Assembly: GCF_001905905.1 (NCBI RefSeq)
Contig: NZ_LIVT01000006.1
Coordinates: forward strand, 175,723-239,722
Length of the DNA: 64,000 bases
Direction: 5' to 3'
DNA from: Streptomyces sp. CB02366
GTDB lineage: Bacteria > Actinomycetota > Actinomycetes > Streptomycetales > Streptomycetaceae
Shown: positions 17,120 through 26,130 of the stretch, piece by piece
Position numbering within the stretch: the first letter of the stretch is position 1
Layout of the letters: each line of letters opens with the position of its first letter
Notes under the pieces: model-generated
Seen by the model: only the letters and a program-made list of their open reading frames with translations
What the model was told of the DNA's origin: nothing
Databases searched by the model: none
Program-made: the position numbers and the translations under genes

Positions 17120-18334
17120 TCAGGGGGCCGTCCCGGTGGCGCGGGAGCGCAGGCGCAGGGCCCGCAGCACCGCTTCCGTGGCGAAACGGCTCTCGGGGTC
17201 GACCAGTTGGTCGCCGAAGATGGTCTCCAGACTGCGCATGCGGTAGCGCACGGTCTGGGGGTGGACATCCAGCAGCGCCCCCATCTGCGCGGCGGTGCCC
17301 CGGGTGTCGAGCCAGATCCGCAGCGTCTCGACCAGCCGCTCCCGGCGGGTGGCGCTGATCCCCGCGACGGCCGCCAACTCCCGCTGGGCGAGCTGGTCCA
17401 GCAGGGCGGGGTCGGAGAGCAGCCACAGGGTGATGAGGTGGTCCTCGCAGCGGATCAGCGGGGCGTCGTCGATCACGCCGGAGTCGACGAGCTCCAGGAC
17501 CCGGCGGGCCCAGCGGATCGACTCGCAGGCCAGCGCCGTGGGGACGGTCAGCCCGATCGCCGCGCGGGTGTCCGGAAGCGCCTGTTCCAGCATGGATCTC
17601 CGGGCGTCGGTCATCGCGCCGGGGACGAGCAGGTGCGGCTGCGGCGCGCTGAGGTCGACGAGCAGATCGCGGTCGGCGCGGAGCCGGTCCAGCTCCGCCG
17701 GGGCGCGTACGGCGATCAGCGTGACCTCCTCCGGCAGCGGCCACGCCACCTGCTCGCACAGGTCCGCGATAGCGCTGCCGGGGGAGGGGCGGCCGGCGAG
17801 GATGAGGTGGAGCAGCCGGCGGCGCAGCGCCTCGCTGTGCTCGCCCGACTGGGACTGCACCTCCAGGAAGCCCTCGCGGGAAAGCGATTCCAGTTCGTCG
17901 ACGTAGGCGAAGAGCGCGTCGGCGAAGCTCAGCATCAGGGTGGGGGAGAGGTGGTAGCTCTGCCCGACCTTCTTCGCCCTCCGCAGCGCCACTCGCGCAC
18001 CCAGCCGGTAGGCCCCCTGGAGGGTGTCCATGCTCCGGCCCTCGTACGCCTCGAACCGCCCGAAGCGCCGGCACATGTCGTCCCGGAGGGCGGTGGAGGA
18101 GGTGGGTTCGGCCACCAGGTCGACGAACGAGGAGAGGCTCTGCTCCACCCCCACCCGGATGGCCTGGCCGTTCGGCCCGTCGAGCAGCCGGGCGTATTCC
18201 GGATAGGCCCGGGTGACCTCGACGCCGATTTCCTTGATGAGGCTGGGCAGTTCGGGCCGCATGATCGCCGCGAATTCCTGGGGGAGGGGCCCCAGGGGGT
18301 CTTCGGTGTCCAGCGGCTGTATGAGATGTGCCAT
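17120..18334 (-). CDS. PucR/CdaR-type transcriptional regulator
   Basis: A 404-residue regulator with an N-terminal sensory region and a C-terminal PucR-type HTH (about residues 345-395; MGALLDVHPQTVRYRMRSLE). The ATG at 18334 is preceded by AAGGGGA on the minus strand; the frame is open further upstream, but that part has no protein-like character. The start codon overlaps a TGACAAG element that recurs near the secreted-protein and mce genes to the right. It diverges from those genes across an 800-base gap and is the obvious candidate for their regulator, though this is an inference. Confidence 0.85.
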   Translation of the reverse strand: MAHLIQPLDTEDPLGPLPQEFAAIMRPELPSLIKEIGVEVTRAYPEYARLLDGPNGQAIRVGVEQSLSSFVDLVAEPTSSTALRDDMCRRFGRFEAYEGRSMDTLQGAYRLGARVALRRAKKVGQSYHLSPTLMLSFADALFAYVDELESLSREGFLEVQSQSGEHSEALRRRLLHLILAGRPSPGSAIADLCEQVAWPLPEEVTLIAVRAPAELDRLRADRDLLVDLSAPQPHLLVPGAMTDARRSMLEQALPDTRAAIGLTVPTALACESIRWARRVLELVDSGVIDDAPLIRCEDHLITLWLLSDPALLDQLAQRELAAVAGISATRRERLVETLRIWLDTRGTAAQMGALLDVHPQTVRYRMRSLETIFGDQLVDPESRFATEAVLRALRLRSRATGTAP

Positions 18335-19133
18335 GACAAGTCCCCTTGCTCTCGGCGCCCGGTGGTGGGGTGAGACGGTGGGGGGAAAGCGCTCCCACGA
18401 ACCGACAGATGCGTACCAAGTCCGCGATGAAGATAGACCAAGTGACAGGCACTGCACACCACTTGAACAAGATCGGCGTGCAGGGGACACACATCCCGGC
18501 CGCACTGTGCGACTTCCGTGCAGGTCGGGCGGTACTGCGCGCTTTCGGACAATGAATTTCGGCCGCCTGCTCCAGCGGTGACAACAAAGCCGTTCCGGCC
18601 ACCCGGTGCTGTTTCCGGTGGGCCGCGTACCCCCTCCGCCGATTCCCGCGGCAGGCGGCTCACCACGACGAACCCGGGGTAATGGCGTCGCCGGGGCGAA
18701 TATTTTCAGCCGCTTGGCCGATTTATGTGGCATCCGCCGGTGAGCGGAGGCGGGAGTTCCGCGGGGCGGCCCCGGGCGCCCCCCTCTGCGCACCGCGCGC
18801 GGGGTTCGCCTCCCCGGCGGGCGGTCCGCTTGCCGTGGGTGCGCATTCCTTGACAAGACCCCGGTGGTCCCATGCTCATTTCCGGATCAAAAAGAGGGCA
18901 CGGGAAAGAATCTTAGACGGACGGATTGTGTCGCCCGGTTTCCGGCGAGTAACATCACGCCTCGATCAATTCGGTCACGAAATCTGCCCGAAATTTGATG
19001 CTCAGATCCTCCGCTCCCGGGCCCACCCGAGGCTCCATCGCCGTCGACGGTCGTCACGGTGCGGGCATGCGTTGCAGAACCGTTCAACTTTCGTGCACGA
19101 GGCCGCGCCTCAGCGGCCGACAGAGGGGACGAC
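18335..19133. other. 800-base intergenic region with promoters of two divergent units
   Basis: No gene is supported here. The left part (18420-18560) is less GC-rich and should carry the PucR-type gene promoter. At 18850-18857 TTGACAAG could be a -35 box or a half-site of the TGACAAG element. The stretch 18880-19000 is markedly A/T-rich for this genome and probably contains the promoter of the secreted-protein gene at 19134. Confidence 0.5.
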
Positions 19134-20069
19134 ATGAGATCCGTTTCCAATCGAACCCGCGTGGGTCTGCTCGCGGCGTTCACGGCATTCGGCGCACTGC
19201 TCTCCACCGGTTCGGCCACCGCCGCAACCCAGCTCAACGGTGACTGGGCGCCCTTCGACCGCTGTCCGGTCGACGCCCCCGCCATGCTGGCGGCGGACGG
19301 CATCAACACCATCGCCACCTGCATAGCCTCCAGTTCGGCCTCCGGATCCATCACGCTGGGCAAGTCGCACGTTCCCACCGGCCGCACCGATCTGCAGCTC
19401 GGAGTCATCCAGCGCCCCGACGGCACCGCCTCGCTGGTGGCCCCGCCCGAGGGGGCGCTGACCGCGGACCCGGCGGAGATCCCGGGCGGCCTGCTGGGCC
19501 TGATGTGCCCCAGCGGAATTCCTCTGGTATCGGGAATCTGCCGGCAGCTGACGGACAACAACCTCAACCGGGTCACTGCCACCATCGAACCGGCCGGAGC
19601 GCCCCGGGACTTCAATATGGCGGCGGCTTTCTCCACCGGTGAGCCTATTCTCACCATCCCGGTCCGCATCCACCTCAAGAATCCGTTCCTGGGTGACAAG
19701 TGCTACATCGGGACCACCGCCGACCCGGTGCTTCTGAAGCCGCAGAACACCACGGCGCCGACCCTTTCCCTCCAGCGTTTCTCCGCCGACGGGACGCCGA
19801 ACGACGACGAGGGCGAGATGGGCCGCTACACCTTCGACGGCGCCGACCAGGGCGACACGACGTTCGCCGTTCCGGGGGCCAGCGGCTGCGGCGCCGGCCT
19901 CCTGAACTGGGCGGTGAACCTCAAGACCGGCCTCCCGTCCGCCTCCGGCAAGAACAGCGTGAAGCTGAACGCCACCACCACCTACTTCGGCAGCCCCTAC
20001 GACCCCGCCGGCCTCGCGCCGAACGAGGGCCGGAAGCTGTCCGAGTTCTGGCACTCCGCGAAGCGGTAG
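19134..20069 (+). CDS. Secreted protein of unknown function
   Basis: A 311-residue protein with a clear Sec signal peptide (RTRVGLLAAFTAFGALLS, cleavage near ATAAT at about residue 31). The mature part is rich in Gly, Thr and Pro, has six or more cysteines suited to disulfides, and looks beta-rich. No domain is recognised. The ATG at 19134 follows GAGGGGAC; an earlier start at 19059 would spoil the signal peptide. It is the first of three exported proteins between the PucR-type regulator and the mce operon, and I infer an envelope role linked to mce. Confidence 0.8.
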   Translation: MRSVSNRTRVGLLAAFTAFGALLSTGSATAATQLNGDWAPFDRCPVDAPAMLAADGINTIATCIASSSASGSITLGKSHVPTGRTDLQLGVIQRPDGTASLVAPPEGALTADPAEIPGGLLGLMCPSGIPLVSGICRQLTDNNLNRVTATIEPAGAPRDFNMAAAFSTGEPILTIPVRIHLKNPFLGDKCYIGTTADPVLLKPQNTTAPTLSLQRFSADGTPNDDEGEMGRYTFDGADQGDTTFAVPGASGCGAGLLNWAVNLKTGLPSASGKNSVKLNATTTYFGSPYDPAGLAPNEGRKLSEFWHSAKR

Positions 20070-20249
20070 GCCGCCCTCCGGTACGAGGAGGTGATGCGGG
20101 AACCGCCCCCGCACGTCCCGGTCCGCGCACCGTACGCCGCCGTGGACCCCGCAGCGTGCCGCACCGTCCGGCACCGCCAGGTACAGCGCAGCCGTCTCTC
20201 CACTCACGTTCAGTCCAATCCCCAACGGGACGAGAAAAGGGAGTACCCC

Positions 20250-20906
20250 ATGTTCAAGCGAACCGGTGTCCTGACCGCGATCGGCGCCGCCGCGGCAGCC
20301 GTGGTCCTGGCGGCCCCGTCGGCCGTCGCCGCGCCGACCAGCTGGACGATCAGCCCGACCGGCACCTTCAAGGGCACTGCCGGAGTGACCGTCCTCACCG
20401 ACAACAACGGCAACAAGATCCAGTGTGCGTCCTCCGCCGCGCAGGGCTCCGCGCCGACCTCCCCGGTCGCCGGGAGCCCGGCCAAGCTGGCGACGATCAC
20501 GGCGATCTCGTTCAACTCGCCGTGCACCGGGCCGTTCAGCTCCACGTGGACCGTGACCACCACGCCGCCGTGGGAGATCTGGGGCCTGGACTACGCGGCG
20601 GGCGCCGGCACCAACTCCACGGGCCAGACGACCGGTGAGATCCGGGCCATCAAGGCGAAGGTGTCCGGGACCAGCGTCCTCGGTCCCTGCACCTTCGACG
20701 TCACCGGCAAGGTCGCCGCCAAGTACAACAACCCGACCACGGGTGGCAGCAACGGCACCCTGAACACGGCGGGCGGCGGGCTGACCCTGACCATCGCCAA
20801 CAAGGTCGGCGGCGGCTGCGGCATCGTCGGCACCACGGCCAGCTTCCAGGGCCTGTACACGCTCGTCAGCACCACCACGGGCAAGTCCCCGGTCATCAGC
20901 GGCTGA
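20250..20906 (+). CDS. Small secreted beta-rich protein of unknown function
   Basis: A 218-residue exported protein with a Sec signal (FKRTGVLTAIGAAAAAVVLA, cleavage near AVAAP, residue 28). The mature part is Thr/Gly/Ser-rich, with four spaced cysteines (KIQCASS, SPCTG, GPCTF, GGCGI), which suggests a disulfide-stabilised beta-sandwich. The ATG at 20250 follows AAAAGGGAG. The next hairpin (20943-20977) probably ends this transcript. No family is recognised. Confidence 0.8.
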   Translation: MFKRTGVLTAIGAAAAAVVLAAPSAVAAPTSWTISPTGTFKGTAGVTVLTDNNGNKIQCASSAAQGSAPTSPVAGSPAKLATITAISFNSPCTGPFSSTWTVTTTPPWEIWGLDYAAGAGTNSTGQTTGEIRAIKAKVSGTSVLGPCTFDVTGKVAAKYNNPTTGGSNGTLNTAGGGLTLTIANKVGGGCGIVGTTASFQGLYTLVSTTTGKSPVISG

Positions 20907-20942
20907 TCCCGCCCCCGATGACCTGCCGCACCACCTGAACGT

Positions 20943-20977
20943 CGTGCCCGGCCGTGCGCACCCGGCGGCCGGGCACG
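20943..20977 (+). terminator. Hairpin terminator after the small secreted protein gene
   Basis: Perfect 12-bp stem, CGTGCCCGGCCG (20943-20954) and its complement (20966-20977), with an 11-base loop, 37 bases after the stop at 20906. Confidence 0.65.
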
Positions 20978-21383
20978 GCCGCGCCACGGAACACCCGGGG
21001 TGCGCGGCGGCTTCCGACCGGGGCCGAGCCCCATCCGTCGGACGCCTCCCGCGACGCCGGCCGCGGAGCACGCGCTGCGCCCCCACGCCTGCCCCGCCTT
21101 TTCACGCACCCGCCGACAAGGTCCGGGGCGGTGGATTGTCACCGGTTGCCAAAGTCCGCGCACCGGTGATCCGGACGTGGGCCCGGCCCTTCCCAGGCGT
21201 CGTCGGCGTGCGTACCGTACCCGTCGGTAGGAGCCGTCCGGCGTCCGGCCGCACCGGGGCCGGAGGGCGGCCGCCCCCCCCGACGCCCGCCGGGGCCCCG
21301 CCCGCTCAGCCGCCGCCCGGAACCGGACCCGCTCCACAGCCGCCCGCCCTCTGGGCCCACGCGCGCCGGAAGGACACACCCGT
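20978..21383. other. Intergenic region with possible regulatory half-sites
   Basis: No gene is seen. GACAAGG at 21115-21121 and TTGTCACCG at 21136-21144 have almost the same sequences and spacing as the pair upstream of the mce operon (23260 and 23280). Whether this is a shared operator needs testing. A promoter for the gene at 21384 is expected downstream of these sites. Confidence 0.4.
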
Positions 21384-22901
21384 ATGACCGTCGATGCACG
21401 CGCCGCGGCGAGACGACCGATCCACTGGGCCGTGGGAGGGGCGCTCGTCGTCGCCACCGCGCTGGTTCCCAGTGCCGAATCGGCCGCCGCGGAACAGAAG
21501 TCGGAGGTCGCCCTCCGCTACGCCTGTCCGTTCCCCTCCGGGGCCGAGGAGGTGGACGTCGTCGTCTCGGCGGTGCTCCCCACCTCGGCCCGTACCGGCG
21601 AGGAGATCCGTCCCGGCCAGGTCTCCGTCGAGGTCGGTCTGCCTGCCGTGGCGCTCGCCCGCTTCGGCGACCTGGAGGCCGAGACCCTGGCGGCCACCGC
21701 ACGGCTCACCGTCCGCAACACGGTCGGCGACACGTCCGCCGACGCCTCCTGGCAGGACCTGACCGCCCCGCCGACGGCCCTGCCGAAACCCGGTGAAGGA
21801 GAAGGCGAAGAGGAGGGGACGGGCGGCCTTGCCCTGACCGCGACCGGGGAGGTCCCGACGGTCGCGTTCGGCACCCCCGGGCGGGCGACGCTGGCGCCGG
21901 CCGCACTCGCCCTCTCGCTCTCCTCGCACACCGCGGACGGCGAGCCGACCGTGCCCCCCGGCCTCGACGTCGCCTGCGAACCGGTCCCCGGCCAGGAGAC
22001 CGAACTCGCCTCCGTGGACATCCGCGGCGACCAGGACCCCACGTCCCCCGCGCCCCGGCCCGGCGAGAGCGACCCCGCGCCGGAGCCGGTCCCCGACCGC
22101 CCGGCCGAAGGGCTGCCGCCCACCGCGCGGGAGAAGATCGACGCCCTCACCGACAAGCGGCTCGACGCGCTGGAGGACGACCCGGGCAGCTGCCCGATCG
22201 AGATCCCGCCCGAGTGGGTGATGACCACCGCCGAGGCCTACGCGGCCGGCTACGCCAACGCCGCCAAGCTGAACGGCGCGGCGGCCCTGGGGCCCGCCTT
22301 CATGAAGGTGGTGTTGAACAAGCGCTACATCAACGACTCCTGCGCCTCGACCGTCGACGTCAGCTCCGAGGTGAACTTCGACTACCAGGGGAAGCGCCAG
22401 CTCCCTCCGACGAAGGCCACGTTCCTCACCTACGGCTTCATGCCGACGACCGCGACCATGACGCTGGAGCAGGTGGGCCCCCCGGCGGCGATCCACACGC
22501 ACACGGTCACCAACACGCCGACCTACCCGGAGGAGACGACGGTCACCGCCCAGCTCGTCATGCGGCTTTCCGACGTCGAGGTCAACGGGGTGCCCCTGGA
22601 CGTCGGCCCCGACTGCCGCACGGAGCGGCCCTTCGAGCAGGTGCTGCGGGGGTACGGGCAGAGTTATCCGCCGGCCGGCTACCTCGTGGCGACCGGAGGC
22701 AGTCTGACCGGGTACGCGCACATCCCGCCGTTCACGGACTGCGGCGTGGACGAGGACCTCGACCCGGTCTTCACCTCGGCCATCTCCAGCCCCGGCAAGA
22801 AGGCCGACAACTACGCCAAGATGACCCAGGCGCCCCTGTGCGTGGCCACGGATCCGACCAGCGTGAACTGCCCCCCGAAGAAGCCCAGGCCCGAGCGGTG
22901 A
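21384..22901 (+). CDS. Secreted protein with DUF6801-like N-terminal domain
   Basis: A 505-residue exported protein. The signal peptide spans about residues 1-35 (WAVGGALVVATALVPSAESA). A first domain (about 36-195, beginning ALRYACPFPSG) resembles the DUF6801 module of Streptomyces secreted proteins. A Pro/Glu linker (about 205-245) leads to a second domain (about 255-505) with paired cysteines (GSCPIE, DSCAST, PDCRTE, TDCGVD, LCVATD, VNCPPK). It ends in a basic tail. No enzyme motif was found. It is the last of three exported genes before the mce operon and ends in a good terminator. Confidence 0.8.
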   Translation: MTVDARAAARRPIHWAVGGALVVATALVPSAESAAAEQKSEVALRYACPFPSGAEEVDVVVSAVLPTSARTGEEIRPGQVSVEVGLPAVALARFGDLEAETLAATARLTVRNTVGDTSADASWQDLTAPPTALPKPGEGEGEEEGTGGLALTATGEVPTVAFGTPGRATLAPAALALSLSSHTADGEPTVPPGLDVACEPVPGQETELASVDIRGDQDPTSPAPRPGESDPAPEPVPDRPAEGLPPTAREKIDALTDKRLDALEDDPGSCPIEIPPEWVMTTAEAYAAGYANAAKLNGAAALGPAFMKVVLNKRYINDSCASTVDVSSEVNFDYQGKRQLPPTKATFLTYGFMPTTATMTLEQVGPPAAIHTHTVTNTPTYPEETTVTAQLVMRLSDVEVNGVPLDVGPDCRTERPFEQVLRGYGQSYPPAGYLVATGGSLTGYAHIPPFTDCGVDEDLDPVFTSAISSPGKKADNYAKMTQAPLCVATDPTSVNCPPKKPRPER

Positions 22902-22944
22902 GCACGGGCGGTCCGGGGGCCGCCGACAGGTGAAAGGCGATCGA

Positions 22945-22980
22945 GCCCTTCCGGTTCCACGGGACCGGGAGGGCTTCTTT
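22945..22980 (+). terminator. Intrinsic terminator upstream of the mce operon
   Basis: GCCCTTCCGGTTCC and GGGACCGGGAGGGC form a stem (two G-T pairs) at 22945-22974, followed by TTCTTT. It separates the secreted-protein gene from the mce operon. Confidence 0.8.
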
Positions 22981-23111
22981 CCGTTCCCCGGCGCGGAACA
23001 CCGCCTCCGTGATTCCTCATCATCCAACAGGTTTGGCGGGCGGATTACTCACCCGTTGACAAACCCCCCGGCCCGCATGAATTCTCGCCGAGGAAAATCT
23101 GTACCCAGTAT

Positions 23112-23141
23112 TGCGAAGTCAGGTTACCGGCCCGTAGCGTC
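23112..23141 (+). promoter_or_regulatory. Candidate mce promoter 1
   Basis: TTGCGA (23112-23117), an 18-base spacer, then TAGCGT (23136-23141), in keeping with streptomycete housekeeping promoters (TTGAC, TAGNNT). It lies about 330 bases upstream of the first mce gene. Confidence 0.35.
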
Positions 23142-23259
23142 CCAGGCGTGCCCATCGAAAGCGCCTGCGTACCTGCTGGCGGGCACACGCGGGCCCGGTT
23201 CGCTCCGCTCCGGCCCAGGAGCACCCCGGACGAGGCGTCCGGGGGCGTGCGCAGATTTC

Positions 23260-23297
23260 GACAAGGACGGGAACCGGCCTTGTCACCGAATGACAAG
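23260..23297. promoter_or_regulatory. Candidate operator of the mce operon
   Basis: Three half-sites in alternating orientation: GACAAGG (23260-23266), CCTTGTCA (23278-23285) and TGACAAG (23291-23297). The last two form a perfect 7-bp inverted repeat around CCGAA. The array sits between two promoter-like elements. It differs from the KstR motif known for mycobacterial mce4. The regulator is unknown; the PucR-type protein at 17120-18334 is a candidate. Confidence 0.55.
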
Positions 23298-23344
23298 TGA
23301 TCCGATCCGACCCCCGCGTTCGTCGATCTCCGCTGTTCAACGGC

Positions 23345-23374
23345 TTGCCCCGGCGGTTTCGGCGGACATAGCGT
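23345..23374 (+). promoter_or_regulatory. Candidate mce promoter 2
   Basis: TTGCCC (23345-23350), an 18-base spacer, then TAGCGT (23369-23374), the same -10 and spacing as promoter 1 and about 95 bases before the first mce gene. Assignment is by pattern only. Confidence 0.35.
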
Positions 23375-23470
23375 GCGCCCCCTGGTGCACGTGTGACGAG
23401 CCGCCATCGATTGCAGCAGAGCCGGAGCGCCCACGATGAACACGTTCACCGCCATTACGAGGGAGGGCCG

Positions 23471-24457
23471 ATGGGAATCGAAGTAGTCGTCGAGGGCCTG
23501 ACGAAGTCCTTCGGCAAGCAGAACATCTGGCAGGACGTCAGCCTCACCCTGCCCGCCGGTGAAGTGAGCGTCATGCTCGGGCCTTCCGGAACCGGTAAAA
23601 CCGTTTTCCTGAAATCCATCATCGGGCTGCTCAAGCCCGAGCAGGGACGCGTCCTCATCAACGGCGTCGACATGGTGAACAGCCCGGAGCGCGAGATCAT
23701 GGAGACCCGGAAGCTGTTCGGTCTCATGTTCCAGGACGGGGCCCTTTTCGGCTCGATGTCGCTCTTCGACAACATCGCCTTCCCGTTGCGCGAGCACACG
23801 CGCAAGAAGGAATCCGAGATCCGCCGGATCGTCATGGAGCGCATCGACATCGTCGGCCTCCTCGGCGCCGAGGGAAAGCTGCCGGGCGAGATATCCGGCG
23901 GTATGCGCAAGCGCGCCGGCCTCGCCCGCGCCCTGGTCCTGGACCCGCAGATCATCCTCTGCGACGAGCCGGACTCCGGCCTCGACCCGGTCCGCACCGC
24001 CTACCTCTCCCAGCTCCTCATCGACCTCAACGCCCAGATCGACGCGACGATGCTCATCGTCACCCACAACCTCGACATCGCGGCGACCGTCCCCGACAAC
24101 ATGGGCATGCTGTTCTGCCGCAACCTCGTCACCTTCGGCCCGCGCGAGGTGCTGCTCACCAGCGACACGCCGGTCGTCTCCCAGTTCCTCGCCGGACGCC
24201 GCGAAGGACCCATCGGCATGTCCGAGGAGAAGGACGCCGCCACCCTCGCCGCCGAGCAGCGGTTCGACACCGCCCCGCTCCCCACCGGCCCCCGCACCGT
24301 CGTCCCCCAGCTGGAGCCCTCGCCCGGCATGCCCGTGCGCCAGGGCGCGCTGCGCCGCCGGGAGCGGGTCATGTCGATGATGGGCCAGCTCCCGGAGGCC
24401 GCCCGTACGGCGATCCTCAACAGCTACACCCCGGCCGCGGGAGGTGCGCGCGCGTGA
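23471..24457 (+). CDS. mceG: Mce transporter ATPase (MceG/Mkl/MlaF family)
   Basis: A 328-residue ABC ATPase that powers the Mce lipid importer with the two YrbE permeases. Walker A GPSGTGKTV is at about residues 38-46, the signature is ISGGMRKRAGLARA (about 142-155), and Walker B is LCDEPDSGLD. The LSGGQ-like sequence in the form ISGGM is typical of this family. An extension of some 80 residues after the ATPase core is also typical of actinobacterial MceG proteins. GGGAGGG precedes the ATG. In mycobacteria mceG lies away from mce operons; here it heads the operon, as usual in Streptomyces. Confidence 0.92.
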   Translation: MGIEVVVEGLTKSFGKQNIWQDVSLTLPAGEVSVMLGPSGTGKTVFLKSIIGLLKPEQGRVLINGVDMVNSPEREIMETRKLFGLMFQDGALFGSMSLFDNIAFPLREHTRKKESEIRRIVMERIDIVGLLGAEGKLPGEISGGMRKRAGLARALVLDPQIILCDEPDSGLDPVRTAYLSQLLIDLNAQIDATMLIVTHNLDIAATVPDNMGMLFCRNLVTFGPREVLLTSDTPVVSQFLAGRREGPIGMSEEKDAATLAAEQRFDTAPLPTGPRTVVPQLEPSPGMPVRQGALRRRERVMSMMGQLPEAARTAILNSYTPAAGGARA

Positions 24458-25323
24458 CCGCCCCGATGCCGGTGCGGCCGCCCGAGCCGCCCGAGAAACC
24501 CCTGCCGGACCCCGCCGAGAGGGCGACCGGCCGTCCCGCCGCCGGCCGGCGGCCCTCCCGGCTCCTCGCCCCGCTCCGCGAGACCGGGAAGCTGTTCGCC
24601 CTCGCCCTCGCCGTGGCCCGCGCCGTCTTCCGCAGGCCGTTCCAGGTACGGGAGTTCATCGAGCAGTTCTGGTTCGTCGCCAGCGTCACCATCCTGCCCG
24701 CCGCCCTCGTCTCCATCCCGTTCGGCGCGGTCATCGCCCTCCAGGTCGGCTCCCTCACCCAGCAGCTCGGCGCCCAGTCCTTCACCGGCGGCGCCAGCGT
24801 CCTCGCGGTGATCCAGCAGGCCAGCCCGCTCATCGTGGCCCTGCTGATCTCCGGGGCCGCCGGCTCCGCGATCTGCGCCGACCTCGGATCGCGCAAGATC
24901 CGCGAGGAACTCGACGCGATGGAGGTCATGGGCGTCTCGCCCATCCAGCGTCTCGTCGTCCCCCGGGTGCTCGCCACCATGCTCGTCGCCGTCCTGCTCA
25001 ACGGCCTGATCTCGGTGGTCGGCACCCTCGGCGGCTACTTCTTCAACGTGATCATGCAGGACGGCACCCCGGGCGCCTACCTCGCCAGCTTCTCCGCCCT
25101 CGCCCAGCTGCCCGACCTCTACATCAGCGAGTTCAAGGCCCTGATCTTCGGCTTCATCGCGGGCATCGTCGCCGCCTACCGCGGCCTCAACCCGCGCGGC
25201 GGCCCCAAGGGCGTCGGCGACGCGGTCAACCAGTCCGTCGTCATCACCTTCATGCTGCTGTTCTTCGTGAACATGGTCCTCACGGCGGTCTACCTCCAGA
25301 TCGTCCCCGCGAAGGGGAGCTGA
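24454..25323 (+). CDS. yrbEA: YrbE/MlaE-family permease A
   Basis: A 289-residue inner-membrane permease, one of two that form the transmembrane part of the Mce lipid transporter. A Pro-rich cytoplasmic N-terminus of about 45 residues is followed by a MlaE domain with five or six hydrophobic segments. The EExDAMEVMGVSP-type motif contacting the ATPase is visible (about residues 152-164). The GTG at 24454 overlaps the mceG stop (GTGA). Confidence 0.92.
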   Translation: MTAPMPVRPPEPPEKPLPDPAERATGRPAAGRRPSRLLAPLRETGKLFALALAVARAVFRRPFQVREFIEQFWFVASVTILPAALVSIPFGAVIALQVGSLTQQLGAQSFTGGASVLAVIQQASPLIVALLISGAAGSAICADLGSRKIREELDAMEVMGVSPIQRLVVPRVLATMLVAVLLNGLISVVGTLGGYFFNVIMQDGTPGAYLASFSALAQLPDLYISEFKALIFGFIAGIVAAYRGLNPRGGPKGVGDAVNQSVVITFMLLFFVNMVLTAVYLQIVPAKGS

Positions 25324-25326
25324 CCG

Positions 25327-26130
25327 ATGGCACTGCTCAGCCGGCTCGACCGATCGGGCGACCAACTCACCTTCTACGTCAAGGCGCTCCTCTGGATCCC
25401 GCGCACCCTGCGCCGCTATCTGCGGGAGGTGCAGCGCCTGCTGGCCGAGGTCTCCTTCGGCAGCGGCGGACTCGGCGTCGTCGGCGGCACCATCGGCGTG
25501 ATGGTCGCCATGACCCTCTTCACCGGCACGGTGGTGGGGCTCCAGGGGTACGCCGCCCTCAACCAGATCGGCACCTCGGCCTTCACCGGATTCGTCTCCG
25601 CCTACTTCAACACCCGTGAGATCGCCCCCCTGGTGGCCGGACTCGCCCTCTCCGCCACCGTCGGCGCGGGCTTCACCGCACAGCTCGGCGCGATGCGGAT
25701 CAACGAGGAGGTCGACGCCCTGGAGGCGATGGGCATCCGCTCCATGCCCTACCTCGTCACCACCCGGATCATCGCCGGAGTCGTCGCGATCATCCCGCTG
25801 TACGCGATCGGGCTGCTCTCCTCCTACGTCGCCTCCCGCTTCATCACCATCTTCTTCAACGGCCAGTCGGCGGGCACCTACGACCACTACTTCAACCTCT
25901 TCCTCTCCCCGCAGGACGTCCTGCTGTCGGTGCTCAAGGTGCTGATCTTCAGCGTGCTGGTGATCCTCGCCCACTGCTACTACGGCTTCCACGCCAGCGG
26001 CGGCCCCGCCGGGGTGGGCGTGGCGGTCGGCCGCTCGGTGCGCAACGCGATCGTCCTCATCAGCGTCACCGACTTCTTCCTCTCGCTCGCCATCTGGGGA
26101 GCCACGACGACGGTGAAGGTGGCCGGCTGA
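25327..26130 (+). CDS. yrbEB: YrbE/MlaE-family permease B
   Basis: A 267-residue second MlaE-type permease, paralogous to the preceding one, with the ATPase-contact motif NEEVDALEAMGIRSMPY (about residues 122-138). It lies 3 bases after yrbEA and its stop overlaps the first base of the next ATG (TGATG). The pair probably forms a heterodimer. Confidence 0.92.
   Translation: MALLSRLDRSGDQLTFYVKALLWIPRTLRRYLREVQRLLAEVSFGSGGLGVVGGTIGVMVAMTLFTGTVVGLQGYAALNQIGTSAFTGFVSAYFNTREIAPLVAGLALSATVGAGFTAQLGAMRINEEVDALEAMGIRSMPYLVTTRIIAGVVAIIPLYAIGLLSSYVASRFITIFFNGQSAGTYDHYFNLFLSPQDVLLSVLKVLIFSVLVILAHCYYGFHASGGPAGVGVAVGRSVRNAIVLISVTDFFLSLAIWGATTTVKVAG

Noticed and set aside
18346..18555. Plus-strand frame of 69 codons in the PucR upstream region
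   Set aside because: TTG start without a ribosome binding site, in what is better explained as promoter DNA.
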